From assembly GCA_947505245.1 (NCBI GenBank), contig CANNIZ010000015.1:31684-95683 (forward strand): a stretch of DNA of 64,000 bases, written 5' to 3'. The notes under the pieces were generated by a model that had not been told where the DNA came from, did not search any database, and saw only the letters and a program-made list of their open reading frames with translations. Positions 37,583 to 45,676 of the stretch are shown here, in pieces. The position numbers and the translations under genes were made by a program. The DNA is from Pseudomonadota bacterium. Its GTDB lineage: Bacteria > Myxococcota_A > UBA796 > GCA-2862545. Within the stretch, counting starts at the first letter, position 1, and each line of letters begins with the position of its first letter.

Positions 37583-38491
37583 ATGACGCGCATCGCTTGT
37601 GTTCTGACGATCGCCCTCGCCGCCTGCAACGGCGGCGACCCCACCGAGACCGGCACGGACACGGACACGGACACCAACACCACCACCGGCCCAACGACGT
37701 TCGAGGACCTCGTCAACACCACGGACACGCCGGTGGGCGTGCTCACGTGTGTTCCGACGGACGGCACCTGGCTCACACAGACGGTGGACACGGCGCTGCA
37801 GACGAGCGGCCCCCAGACGCTCACCGTGCTCGACTTCGAGTCCGATGTGCCTCTGGCCGAGGCCACCGTCGACGTGTGGTACGGCGATGACGCGACGGGC
37901 ATCCCCGACGCCTCCGCGGTCAGCGACGACGCGGGCGAGGTGTCGGTCACCGTGCCCACGTGCGAGCCGATCTCGTACAAGACGTGGACGGATCCCGAGC
38001 TCGACATCACGCGCGACACGTACGAAGCGCACCAGATCTTCGCGCCCGGCGCCGCGTTCGACGGCTCGCTGAACAGCGTGTCGGACCTCACTTACAAGAT
38101 CATCCCGGGCCTGCTCGGCGTCCCGATCCAGCCCGGCATGGGCATCATCGCTGGCACGGTCTTCGGCTGCGACGACGAGAAGGTCGAGCACGCCGAGGTC
38201 GTGGTCAAGAACGCCGACGGGACGATCCCGCCGGACCTGCGCGTGAAGTTCTTCGTGAACAAGTTCCCGAACCGCGACCAGCAGGACACCTCGCCCGACG
38301 GCCTGTGGGTCGCCGTCAACGTGCCGCCCGGCCTGGTCACCGCCGAGGCGTACACGTGGAACGGCACGGATCATGTCGTGCAGGGCAAGACCGTGGTGCG
38401 CTCCTTCCCCGACAGCATCAACATCGGCAATATCTACGCCGGGTTTGACACGGGCGTAAAGTACCCGGCGGAATGCCTGCTCGCCAACTAG
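37583..38491 (+). CDS. Predicted lipoprotein with carboxypeptidase-regulatory-like domains
   Basis: 302 aa. Lipobox LAAC (Cys15) and a Thr/Asp-rich linker (TDTDTDTNTTTG) as in many myxobacterial surface lipoproteins. Two strand-rich parts, TLTVLDFESDVPLAEATVDV and GTVFGCDDEKVEHAEVVVKN, resemble transthyretin-like regulatory domains. No catalytic motif. Starts 30 bp after the glutamine synthetase stop with GAGAGG 7 bp upstream. Confidence 0.8.
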   Translation: MTRIACVLTIALAACNGGDPTETGTDTDTDTNTTTGPTTFEDLVNTTDTPVGVLTCVPTDGTWLTQTVDTALQTSGPQTLTVLDFESDVPLAEATVDVWYGDDATGIPDASAVSDDAGEVSVTVPTCEPISYKTWTDPELDITRDTYEAHQIFAPGAAFDGSLNSVSDLTYKIIPGLLGVPIQPGMGIIAGTVFGCDDEKVEHAEVVVKNADGTIPPDLRVKFFVNKFPNRDQQDTSPDGLWVAVNVPPGLVTAEAYTWNGTDHVVQGKTVVRSFPDSINIGNIYAGFDTGVKYPAECLLAN

Positions 38492-38530
38492 CGTTGCATT
38501 CGAGACCCCACCCCGTCATCGAGGATGCCC

Positions 38531-39124
38531 ATGATCGCTTTGCTCGTCTCCGCCGCCCTCGCTGCGCCCGCTGGCTGGAACGTCACGGACGCCACGGCAG
38601 ACAGCGGCACGTGTGAGCTCTCGCTCGGGCCCGCCGAAACCGACGGCGTCATCCCGATGCGCGCCGAGTGCGTGTGGAAGGACGTCACGCTCGACCAGTT
38701 CAAGACCAAGATGTCCGCGTGGGATCACCACGACGACTACTTCACGACCGTGGTCGAGAGCACCATCAAGACCGCCGGCGACAAGGCGCTCGTCTACCAG
38801 ATGCACCGCTCGAGCGGCATCAGCGACCGCGAGGTCATGATCACGATGTGGCACGAGGTGGTCGACGGGTTCGAGCGCTACGCCTGGAACACCGCCACCG
38901 CCGAGCCCCTCACCGTCATCAAGGGCAACGTCCGCTGCGCGCGGAGCGAGGGCTACTGGCAGGCCAAGGCGGAGCCCACGGGCGGCATCCGCGTCGTACA
39001 CCTGCTGAGCTACGACCCGGGCGGCTCGGTGCCGGGCTTCCTGGTGCGCTGGTTCCAGACGAGCGGGCTCGGCACGAACGCTACGGAGCTCCACCAGTCG
39101 CTCCGCGACGGGACCGTGTTCTAG
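38531..39124 (+). CDS. Exported START-domain-like protein
   Basis: 197 aa from ATG 38531 (GAGG at 6-nt spacing; ATG 38525 is also in frame). The signal peptide ends near ALAAPAG. TLDQFKTKMSAWDHHDDYF, VYQMHRSSGISDREVMITMW, the strand run VVHLLSYDPGGSVPGFLVRW and a long terminal helix give the StAR/START lipid-transfer pattern. Probably periplasmic, ligand unknown. Distantly related to 19343-19825. Confidence 0.78.
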   Translation: MIALLVSAALAAPAGWNVTDATADSGTCELSLGPAETDGVIPMRAECVWKDVTLDQFKTKMSAWDHHDDYFTTVVESTIKTAGDKALVYQMHRSSGISDREVMITMWHEVVDGFERYAWNTATAEPLTVIKGNVRCARSEGYWQAKAEPTGGIRVVHLLSYDPGGSVPGFLVRWFQTSGLGTNATELHQSLRDGTVF

Positions 39125-39128
39125 GCGC

Positions 39129-39497
39129 TCAGCCGCCGAGCAGGCACAGCCCGACGTCGATCAGCTGGCCCGTGGAGCAGCTGTAGATGTTGTCGCACGC
39201 CGAGCCGTGATCGCCGCTGTTGTAGGCGCCGCAGTCTTCCTGGTGGATGGCCTTGAGGCAACCGTCGGCCTCCTCCGGCGAGTACACGCAGCCCGCCGCG
39301 ATCTCGCACGTCTGCACGCCGTCAAGGGCGTCTACACCGTCGGTGACGCACGCCTCGAGATCGGCGTAGTTCGCCTCGAAGTCCGCCTGGTTACACTCGC
39401 GATCGCGCCGACAGCTCGAGGCGCTGACCTTTTCGAGCACGTTATCCTCGGTCACACAGCCCGCGACCAACAACGAAAGTACCACCAGCCTGCGCAT
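39129..39497 (-). CDS. Small cysteine-rich lipoprotein
   Basis: 122 aa from ATG 39497 (GGAG at 5-nt spacing). Lipobox VAGC (Cys14). The mature part has nine cysteines in a helical spacing (RRDRECNQADF, TCEIAAGC, GCLKAIHQEDCGAYN, SCSTGQ), a pattern seen in many short myxobacterial lipoproteins. Function unknown. Convergent with the START-like gene, stops 4 bp apart. Confidence 0.78.
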   Translation of the reverse strand: MRRLVVLSLLVAGCVTEDNVLEKVSASSCRRDRECNQADFEANYADLEACVTDGVDALDGVQTCEIAAGCVYSPEEADGCLKAIHQEDCGAYNSGDHGSACDNIYSCSTGQLIDVGLCLLGG

Positions 39498-39621
39498 GTT
39501 CACTCCACTCGTCGCAGCCTAGCGCGGCGCGAGCGGTCCTGCCGTGTCGGGCGTCGTTCGCGTCGACGCGGCGCACGCGTTGGCCGGTCAGGTACGATAG
39601 AGCGCCGTCACGGACCCCCGC

Positions 39622-40860
39622 ATGCTCAGCCTGGGACACTACATTGAAATCGGGGCAGCCAAGGCCCCGGAAGACGAGCGGAAACAGGTCCGCGTCGCCA
39701 ACGCCTTCGGCCTCGTGTCGAACGTGCTGAACGCGCCGTTCATCCCTGTGCTGCTCGTCGGCTGGCCCACCACGGGACCGGTCGTCCTGGTGCAGGTGTA
39801 CGCCCTCGTCGCATGGTCCACAGTGACAGCGCTCCAGGGCCTCGGACTGCGAACCGCCGCCCGCGTGCTCGCGATCTTCGCGGCCACCACGCACATCGTC
39901 GCCGCGTGCGCCCTGGTGGGGAACGTCGCGCCGGTGTGGTCCGTCCTCGCCACGGTCGTGCTCGTGCCGTTCCTCATCTTCCCAGCCCGGCAACGCGCGC
40001 TGATGATCGCGTCCGCCGTTGGCGTCGGACTCGCCGAGATCGCGAGCTGGACGACGTTCGCGAACGCAGAGCCGGGGGTACACTTCGATCCCCTGGCGGC
40101 CGACGCGCTAAGGCTCACGGTACCGCTCGCTCTGGCAGGTTTTCCCGCGCTGATCGGGGTCTACTACCACGTGATCACGACGCGCACCGAGGAGGCGCTC
40201 GCGGCCGAGCGCGCACGCTCGGAGGCGCTGCTACTCAACGTGCTCCCGGCCTCCATCGCCAAGCGCCTGCTCGCCGGCGAGAAGCCGATCGCCGATCGCT
40301 TCGACGACGTCACGGTGCTGTTCTCCGACATCGTCGGCTTCACCAAAGTCTCCGAGAAGACGCCGCCCGCCGAGCTCGTGGCGATCCTCGACGACCTGTT
40401 CAGCGCCTTTGACATCGAGATCGAGCGGCGCGGGCTCGAGAAGATCAAGACGATCGGCGACGCGTACATGGTCGCTGGCGGCATCCCGACGCCCCGGGCC
40501 GATCACGTCGAAGCGATCGTCGAGCTCGGCCTGGCGATGGCGCGCGTGATGGACGAGCGCACGGACCGGTACGGCCTCTCCATCCGGATCGGCGTCCACA
40601 CCGGGCCCGTCGTCGCCGGCGTGATCGGGCATCGCAAGTTCACGTACGATCTGTGGGGCGACACGGTGAACACGGCGTCGCGCATGGAGTCGCACGGCGT
40701 CCCGGGCCGCGTCCACGTGTCGGCCGCCGTCGAGGAGCGGCTGCGCGGGCGCTTCAACTTTGAGCCGCGCGGCACCATCGAGGTCAAGGGCAAAGGCCCG
40801 ATGCAGACGTTCCTGGTGACCAAGGCTACGTCCGGGAACGCCAGGGCAAACGACACCTGA
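39622..40860 (+). CDS. Membrane-anchored class III adenylate/guanylate cyclase
   Basis: 412 aa. Six hydrophobic helices lie in the first 190 residues, then a short coiled linker (EEALAAERARSEALL), then the catalytic domain: VLFSDIVGFT (about 231-240, first metal Asp), IKTIGDAYMVAGG (second metal Asp) and GPVVAGVIG...YDLWGDTVNTASRM, the transition-state region. The domain order resembles Myxococcus/cyanobacterial CyaA-type cyclases. Substrate choice (ATP or GTP) is not certain. No effector gene adjacent. Confidence 0.92.
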   Translation: MLSLGHYIEIGAAKAPEDERKQVRVANAFGLVSNVLNAPFIPVLLVGWPTTGPVVLVQVYALVAWSTVTALQGLGLRTAARVLAIFAATTHIVAACALVGNVAPVWSVLATVVLVPFLIFPARQRALMIASAVGVGLAEIASWTTFANAEPGVHFDPLAADALRLTVPLALAGFPALIGVYYHVITTRTEEALAAERARSEALLLNVLPASIAKRLLAGEKPIADRFDDVTVLFSDIVGFTKVSEKTPPAELVAILDDLFSAFDIEIERRGLEKIKTIGDAYMVAGGIPTPRADHVEAIVELGLAMARVMDERTDRYGLSIRIGVHTGPVVAGVIGHRKFTYDLWGDTVNTASRMESHGVPGRVHVSAAVEERLRGRFNFEPRGTIEVKGKGPMQTFLVTKATSGNARANDT

Positions 40861-40973
40861 CCGTCGCCTGCCTTAAAACGGACCTGTCTGACCTTTGGGA
40901 TCCGCGAAGCAGGCGTTCGACTTCGCCCGATTGCCCGTAGCGAGCGCCGCATCAGACGCGTTATACTGGCTAC

Positions 40974-41183
40974 ATGCGGTACGACATCGAGACCGAGTTG
41001 GAAGAAGACGGCCGCTGGATCGCGGAGATTTCTAGCCTTCCGGGCGCAATGGCGTACGGAAAGACTCGTTCCGACGCAATCGCGAATGTCACCGCGATCG
41101 CGCTCCGAATCATCGCTGATCGCGTCGAACATGCCGAGATGCTGGGTTCACCGCTCTCCGTGTCCTTCGACGCTGCGGCCTGA
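40974..41183 (+). CDS. HicB-like antitoxin
   Basis: 69 aa. MRYDIETELEEDGRWIAEI, LPGAMAYGKTRSDAIANV and the following helix match the HicB/UPF0150 partial RNase-H fold. A TTATAC hexamer lies 7 bp upstream of the ATG and there is no Shine-Dalgarno, so the mRNA may be leaderless. The expected hicA is absent on this strand; only a degraded hicA-like start lies on the opposite strand at 41148-41330. Confidence 0.75.
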   Translation: MRYDIETELEEDGRWIAEISSLPGAMAYGKTRSDAIANVTAIALRIIADRVEHAEMLGSPLSVSFDAAA

Positions 41184-41330
41184 GTCGATCAGGGGTCTTC
41201 TGGTCGAAGGCCCGTGTGACGCGCGACGCGCGCCATCATCCGAGGTCCAACCAGACGCGCGCTTTTCGCACCACCCGATGCGCTTGAGAGCCGCGAGTAC
41301 GCGGCTCGCCTTTGCAGAGGGCCACTTCAC
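41148..41330 (-). pseudogene. Degenerate HicA-like toxin fragment
   Basis: From GTG 41330, overlapping the thyX stop as GTGA, it reads [20 protein letters not shown] and EKRASG. This matches the HicA double-stranded-RNA-binding start (K.PS..A..VL..L.R.GW...RQSGSH). The catalytic Gly-Ser-His is replaced by Gly-Trp-Thr and the remaining 35 residues show no HicA character. It faces the hicB-like gene and overlaps its 3' end. Likely a truncated, inactive toxin. Confidence 0.5.
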
Positions 41331-42313
41331 GAGCGCGCAGGGCCTTTGACGTCTTCCGTGAAGTCTCTCGCTGCTTCGGCCGCAAGCTTGTCGAGCAGTT
41401 CGCGCTTCTCACGCGCCGACAGCGCCTTGGAAGCCTCGATCTTGGCGGCCACGTCAGTGCCAGCGAGGGCCGCGCGCAAGATGTCGAGCTCCGCACCCGA
41501 CAACACGGCGCCCTTCAGGCGGTAGTCGTCGAAGGCGTCCCAGGCGTGCGGACACCACGCCTTCGCGATCGCCGCCATCGCCTCGCCGTACACGCGGATC
41601 TCGTACTGGGCGTGCTTGTCGATGCGGAGCGACAGGAAGTGCAGGAAGTTGTGAAGATCGATCTTCCAGTACCACTGCGTGTAGTAGGCGAGCGTCAGGT
41701 CCATGCGCGCGAGCTCCCGCGCGAGCTGCGGCTCACCCGGATCGCGCGGCTCCCCGTCGCCTTTGTCGTTCAACAGCGTCTCGTAGGTGTCGTAGCACTG
41801 CATCGCGTCGCGGCGGAGCAACGCGAGCACACGCTCGGACTGCTCGGCGGACAGCACGTCGCCGCGGCCCTGCCGGTTGCTCGACGCCTGCGCAGCGAGA
41901 TCCTCGGCGCGCGGCATGTAGAACTCGCGGTCCAAAATGGAGTAGCGCGCGCTGTATTCGTTCACGTTCGCGGTCCGATGGCGGATCCACTGGCGCGCCA
42001 CGAAGATCGGCAGCTTCACGTGGAGCTTGATCTCGCACATCTCGAACGGCGTGGTGTGCCGGTGGCGCATCAGGTAGCGGATCAGGCCGCGATCCGTGTT
42101 CACCGAGCGGGTGCCCTTGCCGTAGGAGACCCGCGCCGCCTGCACGATCGCGGCGTCGTCGCCCATGTAGTCCACCACGCGCACGAAGCCGTGGTCGAGC
42201 ACGGGCACGGGCCGGTAAAGCCGCTCCTCGAGCGCCGCGACGGTGGGACGACGGGTGGGGACCGGGGCCTGCGCGAGCAGCTCTTCGAGCTCGCGATCGC
42301 TTTCTTCGGACAT
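41327..42313 (-). CDS. thyX: Flavin-dependent thymidylate synthase
   Basis: 328 aa. The ThyX motif RHRx7S is present (RHR 111-113, Ser121). [45 protein letters not shown] and [20 protein letters not shown] complete the family pattern. It methylates dUMP using methylene-tetrahydrofolate and FAD/NADPH. It is longer than the common 220-260 aa forms because of N- and C-terminal extensions. No ThyA is seen in the window. Confidence 0.95.
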   Translation of the reverse strand: MSEESDRELEELLAQAPVPTRRPTVAALEERLYRPVPVLDHGFVRVVDYMGDDAAIVQAARVSYGKGTRSVNTDRGLIRYLMRHRHTTPFEMCEIKLHVKLPIFVARQWIRHRTANVNEYSARYSILDREFYMPRAEDLAAQASSNRQGRGDVLSAEQSERVLALLRRDAMQCYDTYETLLNDKGDGEPRDPGEPQLARELARMDLTLAYYTQWYWKIDLHNFLHFLSLRIDKHAQYEIRVYGEAMAAIAKAWCPHAWDAFDDYRLKGAVLSGAELDILRAALAGTDVAAKIEASKALSAREKRELLDKLAAEAARDFTEDVKGPARS

Positions 42314-42331
42314 GTGCCCTCCGGGCGGCGT

Positions 42332-42712
42332 CTATCCGGCTGTGGGCGCTTCGGCCTCGGCCTTTGGCGCGAGAAAGAACGTGTACGCGAACTCGCGATC
42401 GCCCGTCAGGCCGTGGCGGAACACCCGAAAATGAACAAAAAACCTCCCCTCGGCGCTATCAGAAAGAAGCACAGGTTCAGCCGAGCCTTTGCCCGACGCC
42501 CCGTCAAAATCGATCAGCAACAGATCGCACTGGCCGTCTTGCACGCTCGCCTCGACGCTCGGCGCGCCGCCGTCCGTACGAAACAGCACGCGCAGCGTAA
42601 ACACGCGCCCAGAGGGGAGGTCGACCTCGAACCACAGCGGGCCGCCAAAGAACGTGGTGACCGAGCCTCCATCAAGCACGATCGCGTCACCCGACCAGAT
42701 CCGCGTCGGCAT
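42332..42712 (-). CDS. Conserved-looking hypothetical protein
   Basis: 126 aa. ATG 42712 has GGGGAGG 5 nt upstream, which excludes the longer open frame. It is predicted all-beta (SVTTFFGGPLWFEVDL, RVFTLRVLFRT, CDLLLIDFDG, RFFVHFRVFRHG). I do not recognise a family. It lies 18 bp upstream of thyX on the same strand, so the two may be cotranscribed, and it is divergent from the spike-protein gene. Confidence 0.7.
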   Translation of the reverse strand: MPTRIWSGDAIVLDGGSVTTFFGGPLWFEVDLPSGRVFTLRVLFRTDGGAPSVEASVQDGQCDLLLIDFDGASGKGSAEPVLLSDSAEGRFFVHFRVFRHGLTGDREFAYTFFLAPKAEAEAPTAG

Positions 42713-42724
42713 GTGTTCCTCCCC

Positions 42725-42754
42725 TTGACGAAAACGGTCGACCCCACGTATCGT
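42725..42754 (+). promoter_or_regulatory. Sigma-70-like promoter for the spike-protein gene
   Basis: TTGACG (42725-42730), 18-bp spacer, TATCGT (42749-42754), with the expected start near 42761 giving a leader of about 55 nt that carries a GGAGG ribosome-binding site before ATG 42816. Pattern-based only. Confidence 0.4.
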
Positions 42755-42815
42755 ACGGGTACCCGTTGCGGGTGATGTCTTTCGCGAGCTTTCTCGCGTC
42801 TCCGGAGGCTCCTCT

Positions 42816-43655
42816 ATGGCAAAGCTCACCGATTTCATGGGTCGACCCCAGTCGGGTATCGTCCCCAGCGCCGTCGTCGGCATTGTGATCGAGAACGATG
42901 ACCCGGACAAGCTCGCGCGCGTCAAGGTGAAGTTCCCGGTCCTCCACGAGGAGCCGGTCTCGTTCTGGTTGCGTGTCTCGTCGCCGAACGCCGGTAAGGA
43001 GCGTGGTTTCTACGCGCTCCCCGAGAAGGAAGACGAGGTCCTCGTCATGTTCATGCAGGGCAGCCAGGACGTTGGCCTCATCATGGGCCAGTTCTGGAAC
43101 GGAAAGGATCTCCCGCCCAAGGAAGTCGAGTCCACGCACCCCAAGGGCGCAGACACCGACTGCGGCAGCGGCCTCTCCAAGGAAAAGTTCACGGACGGCA
43201 ACGCGGACGCTACGCCAAAGAACGATCGCCGCTTCTGGAAGTCGCGCTCGGGCCACCTGTTCGTGTTCGACGACTCCGCTGGCAAGGAGACGGTCCAGAT
43301 CTGGGACGGCAGCCACGTGCTCTCGTTCGTCATGGACACGCCGAAGAAGCTCATCACGATGGCGAACACGGGTGGCGACATCCACATTCGCGCCGCGAAG
43401 AACATCTGGATCGACGCCGGCAAAGACATCAAGATGAAGGCCGGCCAGAACTGGGAAGTCGAGTCGGGCCAGGTGTCGAAGTTCAAGGTCGGCACGGACT
43501 GGAAGACGGACGTCGGTGCGAACGCGAAGCACGACGTCGGCGCCAACTCCGACACGAAGGTCGGCGCCGCGCTGACCGAGAAGGCGAGCGCCACGGCCAC
43601 GTACGACGGCGGCGGCATGACGACGGTCAAGGCCGGCATGGTCAAGATCAACTAG
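42816..43655 (+). CDS. Phage baseplate V / VgrG-type spike protein, stand-alone
   Basis: 279 aa. Residues about 15-105 form the gp5/GpV OB-fold: GIVIENDDPDKLARVKVKFP, FWLRV, GFYALPEKEDEVLVMFMQGS and IMGQFWNGKDLPP. Residues about 185-279 are a repetitive beta-helix (DIHIRAAKNIWIDAGKDIKM, KTDVGANAKHDVGANSDTKV) like the needle of contractile injection systems. No sheath, tube, baseplate or ATPase genes are in the window, and there is no gp27-like N-terminal half, so it is a lone spike with its own promoter and terminator. It could serve a system encoded elsewhere. Confidence 0.88.
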   Translation: MAKLTDFMGRPQSGIVPSAVVGIVIENDDPDKLARVKVKFPVLHEEPVSFWLRVSSPNAGKERGFYALPEKEDEVLVMFMQGSQDVGLIMGQFWNGKDLPPKEVESTHPKGADTDCGSGLSKEKFTDGNADATPKNDRRFWKSRSGHLFVFDDSAGKETVQIWDGSHVLSFVMDTPKKLITMANTGGDIHIRAAKNIWIDAGKDIKMKAGQNWEVESGQVSKFKVGTDWKTDVGANAKHDVGANSDTKVGAALTEKASATATYDGGGMTTVKAGMVKIN

Positions 43656-43677
43656 TCGACGCTCGCGTCGCTAAAAA

Positions 43678-43713
43678 GAGTCCCGGCCTTTGTGCCGGGA
43701 TCTTCTTTTTTGC
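43678..43713 (+). terminator. Rho-independent terminator after the spike gene
   Basis: TCCCGGC / GCCGGGA stem with a 6-nt loop (CTTTGT), followed by TCTTCTTTTTT. It sits 25 bp after the stop at 43655. Confidence 0.85.
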
Positions 43714-43826
43714 TTCGCTCGCAAGCTCGCTGCGCGCTTCGCTTGCTTTTGCTTCGCTTGCAAGCTCGCTGCGCGCTTCGCTTGCTTTTTCTACGCTTGC
43801 AAGCTCGCTGCGCGCTGCGCTCGCGC
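43713..43826. repeat. Three tandem repeats of about 41 bp at the lgt 3' end
   Basis: The unit GCTTCGCTTGCAAGCTCGCT + GCGCGCTTCGCTTGCTTTT occurs about two and a half to three times between the terminator and the stop of lgt copy 1. Each unit contains the palindrome-like GCTTGCAAGC. On the minus strand it would translate as ASEARSELASEAK repeats but lies beyond the lgt stop. Confidence 0.65.
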
Positions 43827-44807
43827 CTACTCGTCTTCGAGCGCGACCTCGGGGTCGACGCCGGCGTGGGTGGCGAACCGGTACACGAGGATGCCGATGC
43901 CGATCGACACGAAGAAGAAGCCGAGGAACTGCGACGTGGTGAGCCCGACCATGATCGCGGACGGGTGCAGCGGATCGCCCGTCGGCAGGCCCTCCCCGGC
44001 GCTGACGAACCCGGGAGGCAGCCAGGAAGGCACCGACGTGACGGCCCAGGACAGCGCGTAGCCGCGCTCGTCGGCGCGGTAGCTCTCGATGAAGATGCGG
44101 ATCATCGGCTCGAACAGCATCATCAGCCCCGCGAGCATGCCGTCGAACTTGCGGTAGCGCCACAGCGACGCGAGCAGGCCGGAGAACCCGATCAACACCA
44201 CCGCGTCGCCGAGCTGGGTGGGGTACAGCGGCTGGTTGTGGATGCGCCCCACGCCGTCGTGGAACTCGGTCAACACGAACGGGAAATGCGACTGGACGTA
44301 GACCTGGCCGTGCAGGAAGCTCTGCTCGTCCAGCAGCGCGAGCGCGTTCGCATCGAGGTCGGCGATGGCGCCGTGGCAGCAACCCGCCATGAAGCAGCCG
44401 AGCCGGCCGATCCCCATGCCCATGAGCAACGCGGGCGCGAGCATGTCCACGAGCTTCCAGCCGGGCAGCTTGGTGTACGCGGCGGTGGCGAGCACCGCGA
44501 TCGCGCCGCCGATCAGGCCGCCGTAGAACGCGAGACCGCCGGCGGTGAACAACGTGGCCATCGGGTGCAGGACGAGCTTCATGACGCCGTCGACCGCGAT
44601 CGCATACAGCAACTTGGCGCCGAGGAGGCCGCCAATCGCCGACGCGACGAACACGGGCGGCAGGCGCTCGGGCCGGATGCCGACCTTGACCGAGCGGAGG
44701 TACACCATGGTGAACGCCGCCATGAACGCCGTCAAAACGAGCAGGCCGTAGGCCGGGATCCGAATCGGACCGTTCGAACCCGCCGCTTCCCAGAGAAATG
44801 GATGCAT
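43827..44807 (-). CDS. lgt: Prolipoprotein diacylglyceryl transferase, copy 1
   Basis: 326 aa, seven or more membrane helices. IPAYGLLVLTAF (Lgt N-terminal motif), GGLAFYGGLIGG, GMGIGRLGCFMAGCCHG (containing the conserved Arg and Gly-rich signature), HNQPLYPTQL and RIFIESYRADERG match the family. It transfers diacylglycerol from phosphatidylglycerol to the lipobox Cys of prelipoproteins. It is longer than copy 2 because of an insertion near residues 150-200 and in the C-terminal part. Confidence 0.92.
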   Translation of the reverse strand: MHPFLWEAAGSNGPIRIPAYGLLVLTAFMAAFTMVYLRSVKVGIRPERLPPVFVASAIGGLLGAKLLYAIAVDGVMKLVLHPMATLFTAGGLAFYGGLIGGAIAVLATAAYTKLPGWKLVDMLAPALLMGMGIGRLGCFMAGCCHGAIADLDANALALLDEQSFLHGQVYVQSHFPFVLTEFHDGVGRIHNQPLYPTQLGDAVVLIGFSGLLASLWRYRKFDGMLAGLMMLFEPMIRIFIESYRADERGYALSWAVTSVPSWLPPGFVSAGEGLPTGDPLHPSAIMVGLTTSQFLGFFFVSIGIGILVYRFATHAGVDPEVALEDE

Positions 44808-44842
44808 GACGGTTTTCTATCCACAAATGCGGCTGCTGGCGG

Positions 44843-45529
44843 TCAATCATTGTTCCAGGCGGGGAGATCGCCGCGCTCGGCGAGCGACACGTAGCGGCCC
44901 GCACCGATCACGAGGTGGTCGATGAGCGCGATGCCGAGCACACCTCCCGCGCGCGCGACGCGGCGGGTGACCTCGAGATCCTGAGCGGAGGGCGTGGGAT
45001 CGCCTGACGGGTGGTTGTGGGCGAGCACCACGCCGTGCGCCGCGAGCGCGACGGCCGGCCGGAAGATCTGCCGCGGATCGACGACGGTGAACGCGTCGCT
45101 CCCGCGCGTGAGCGACCTCCGACCGAGCGGACGCAGGCGCCGATCGAGGTACAGCGCGTGCAGCTCTTCCTCGGCGCGCCCGGCGAGGCCCGGCCACAGG
45201 CGCTCGTAGGCCGCGCGCGACGTCGTGAGGGGCGCGTCGTCGCTCGACCACACGAGGGCGCGCCGCCCGAGCTCCACGGCCGCGAGCACGCGCGCCGCGC
45301 GCACCCGGCCGATGCCCTGCACCTGCGCGAGCTCTTCGGGGCTCCGCCGCGTCAGCGGTCCCAGGCCGCCGTGTTCAGCGAGCAGGTCTCCCGCGAGTGA
45401 CGGCGCGGGCCGACCTCGCACGCCCGTCCCGAACAACACCGCGATCAGCTCGGCATCTGCCAAACGATCGGCCCCCTCGTCGAACAACCGCTCGCGTACT
45501 CCCACGGACACCTCCGCGGCCGGCGTCAC
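44843..45529 (-). CDS. radC: RadC family JAMM/MPN-domain protein
   Basis: 228 aa. The N-terminal HhH-like region (LAQVQGIGRVRAARVLAAVEL) and the C-terminal JAB domain with HNHPSGDPTPS (His171, His173) and DHLVIG are diagnostic. Metal-binding residues are intact, so a protease or nuclease-like activity is possible; the true role of RadC is unsettled. Divergent from comEC. Confidence 0.93.
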   Translation of the reverse strand: MTPAAEVSVGVRERLFDEGADRLADAELIAVLFGTGVRGRPAPSLAGDLLAEHGGLGPLTRRSPEELAQVQGIGRVRAARVLAAVELGRRALVWSSDDAPLTTSRAAYERLWPGLAGRAEEELHALYLDRRLRPLGRRSLTRGSDAFTVVDPRQIFRPAVALAAHGVVLAHNHPSGDPTPSAQDLEVTRRVARAGGVLGIALIDHLVIGAGRYVSLAERGDLPAWNND

Positions 45530-45676
45530 GCAATCACCGTGCCCGAAATTGACGGCGTATCAACGTTGGGGTGACGGACGTCGCTGACGGACGTCGGTCA
45601 GACTTCCGTCGGTCCAACGGAACAACGCCGCGCTTCGCGGGCACGCAGCTTGCGTTGCCGCGCGGTCGAGGTGGAC

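Noticed and set aside
35819..38374. Minus-strand open frame of about 850 codons over glutamine synthetase and the vapBC-type genes
   Set aside because: It is antisense to three well-recognised genes and has shadow composition.
43648..44904. Alternative minus-strand frame over lgt copy 1 ending in ASEARSELASEAK repeats
   Set aside because: Arg-rich shadow of lgt; the repeat-like tail comes from the tandem DNA repeat beyond the lgt stop.
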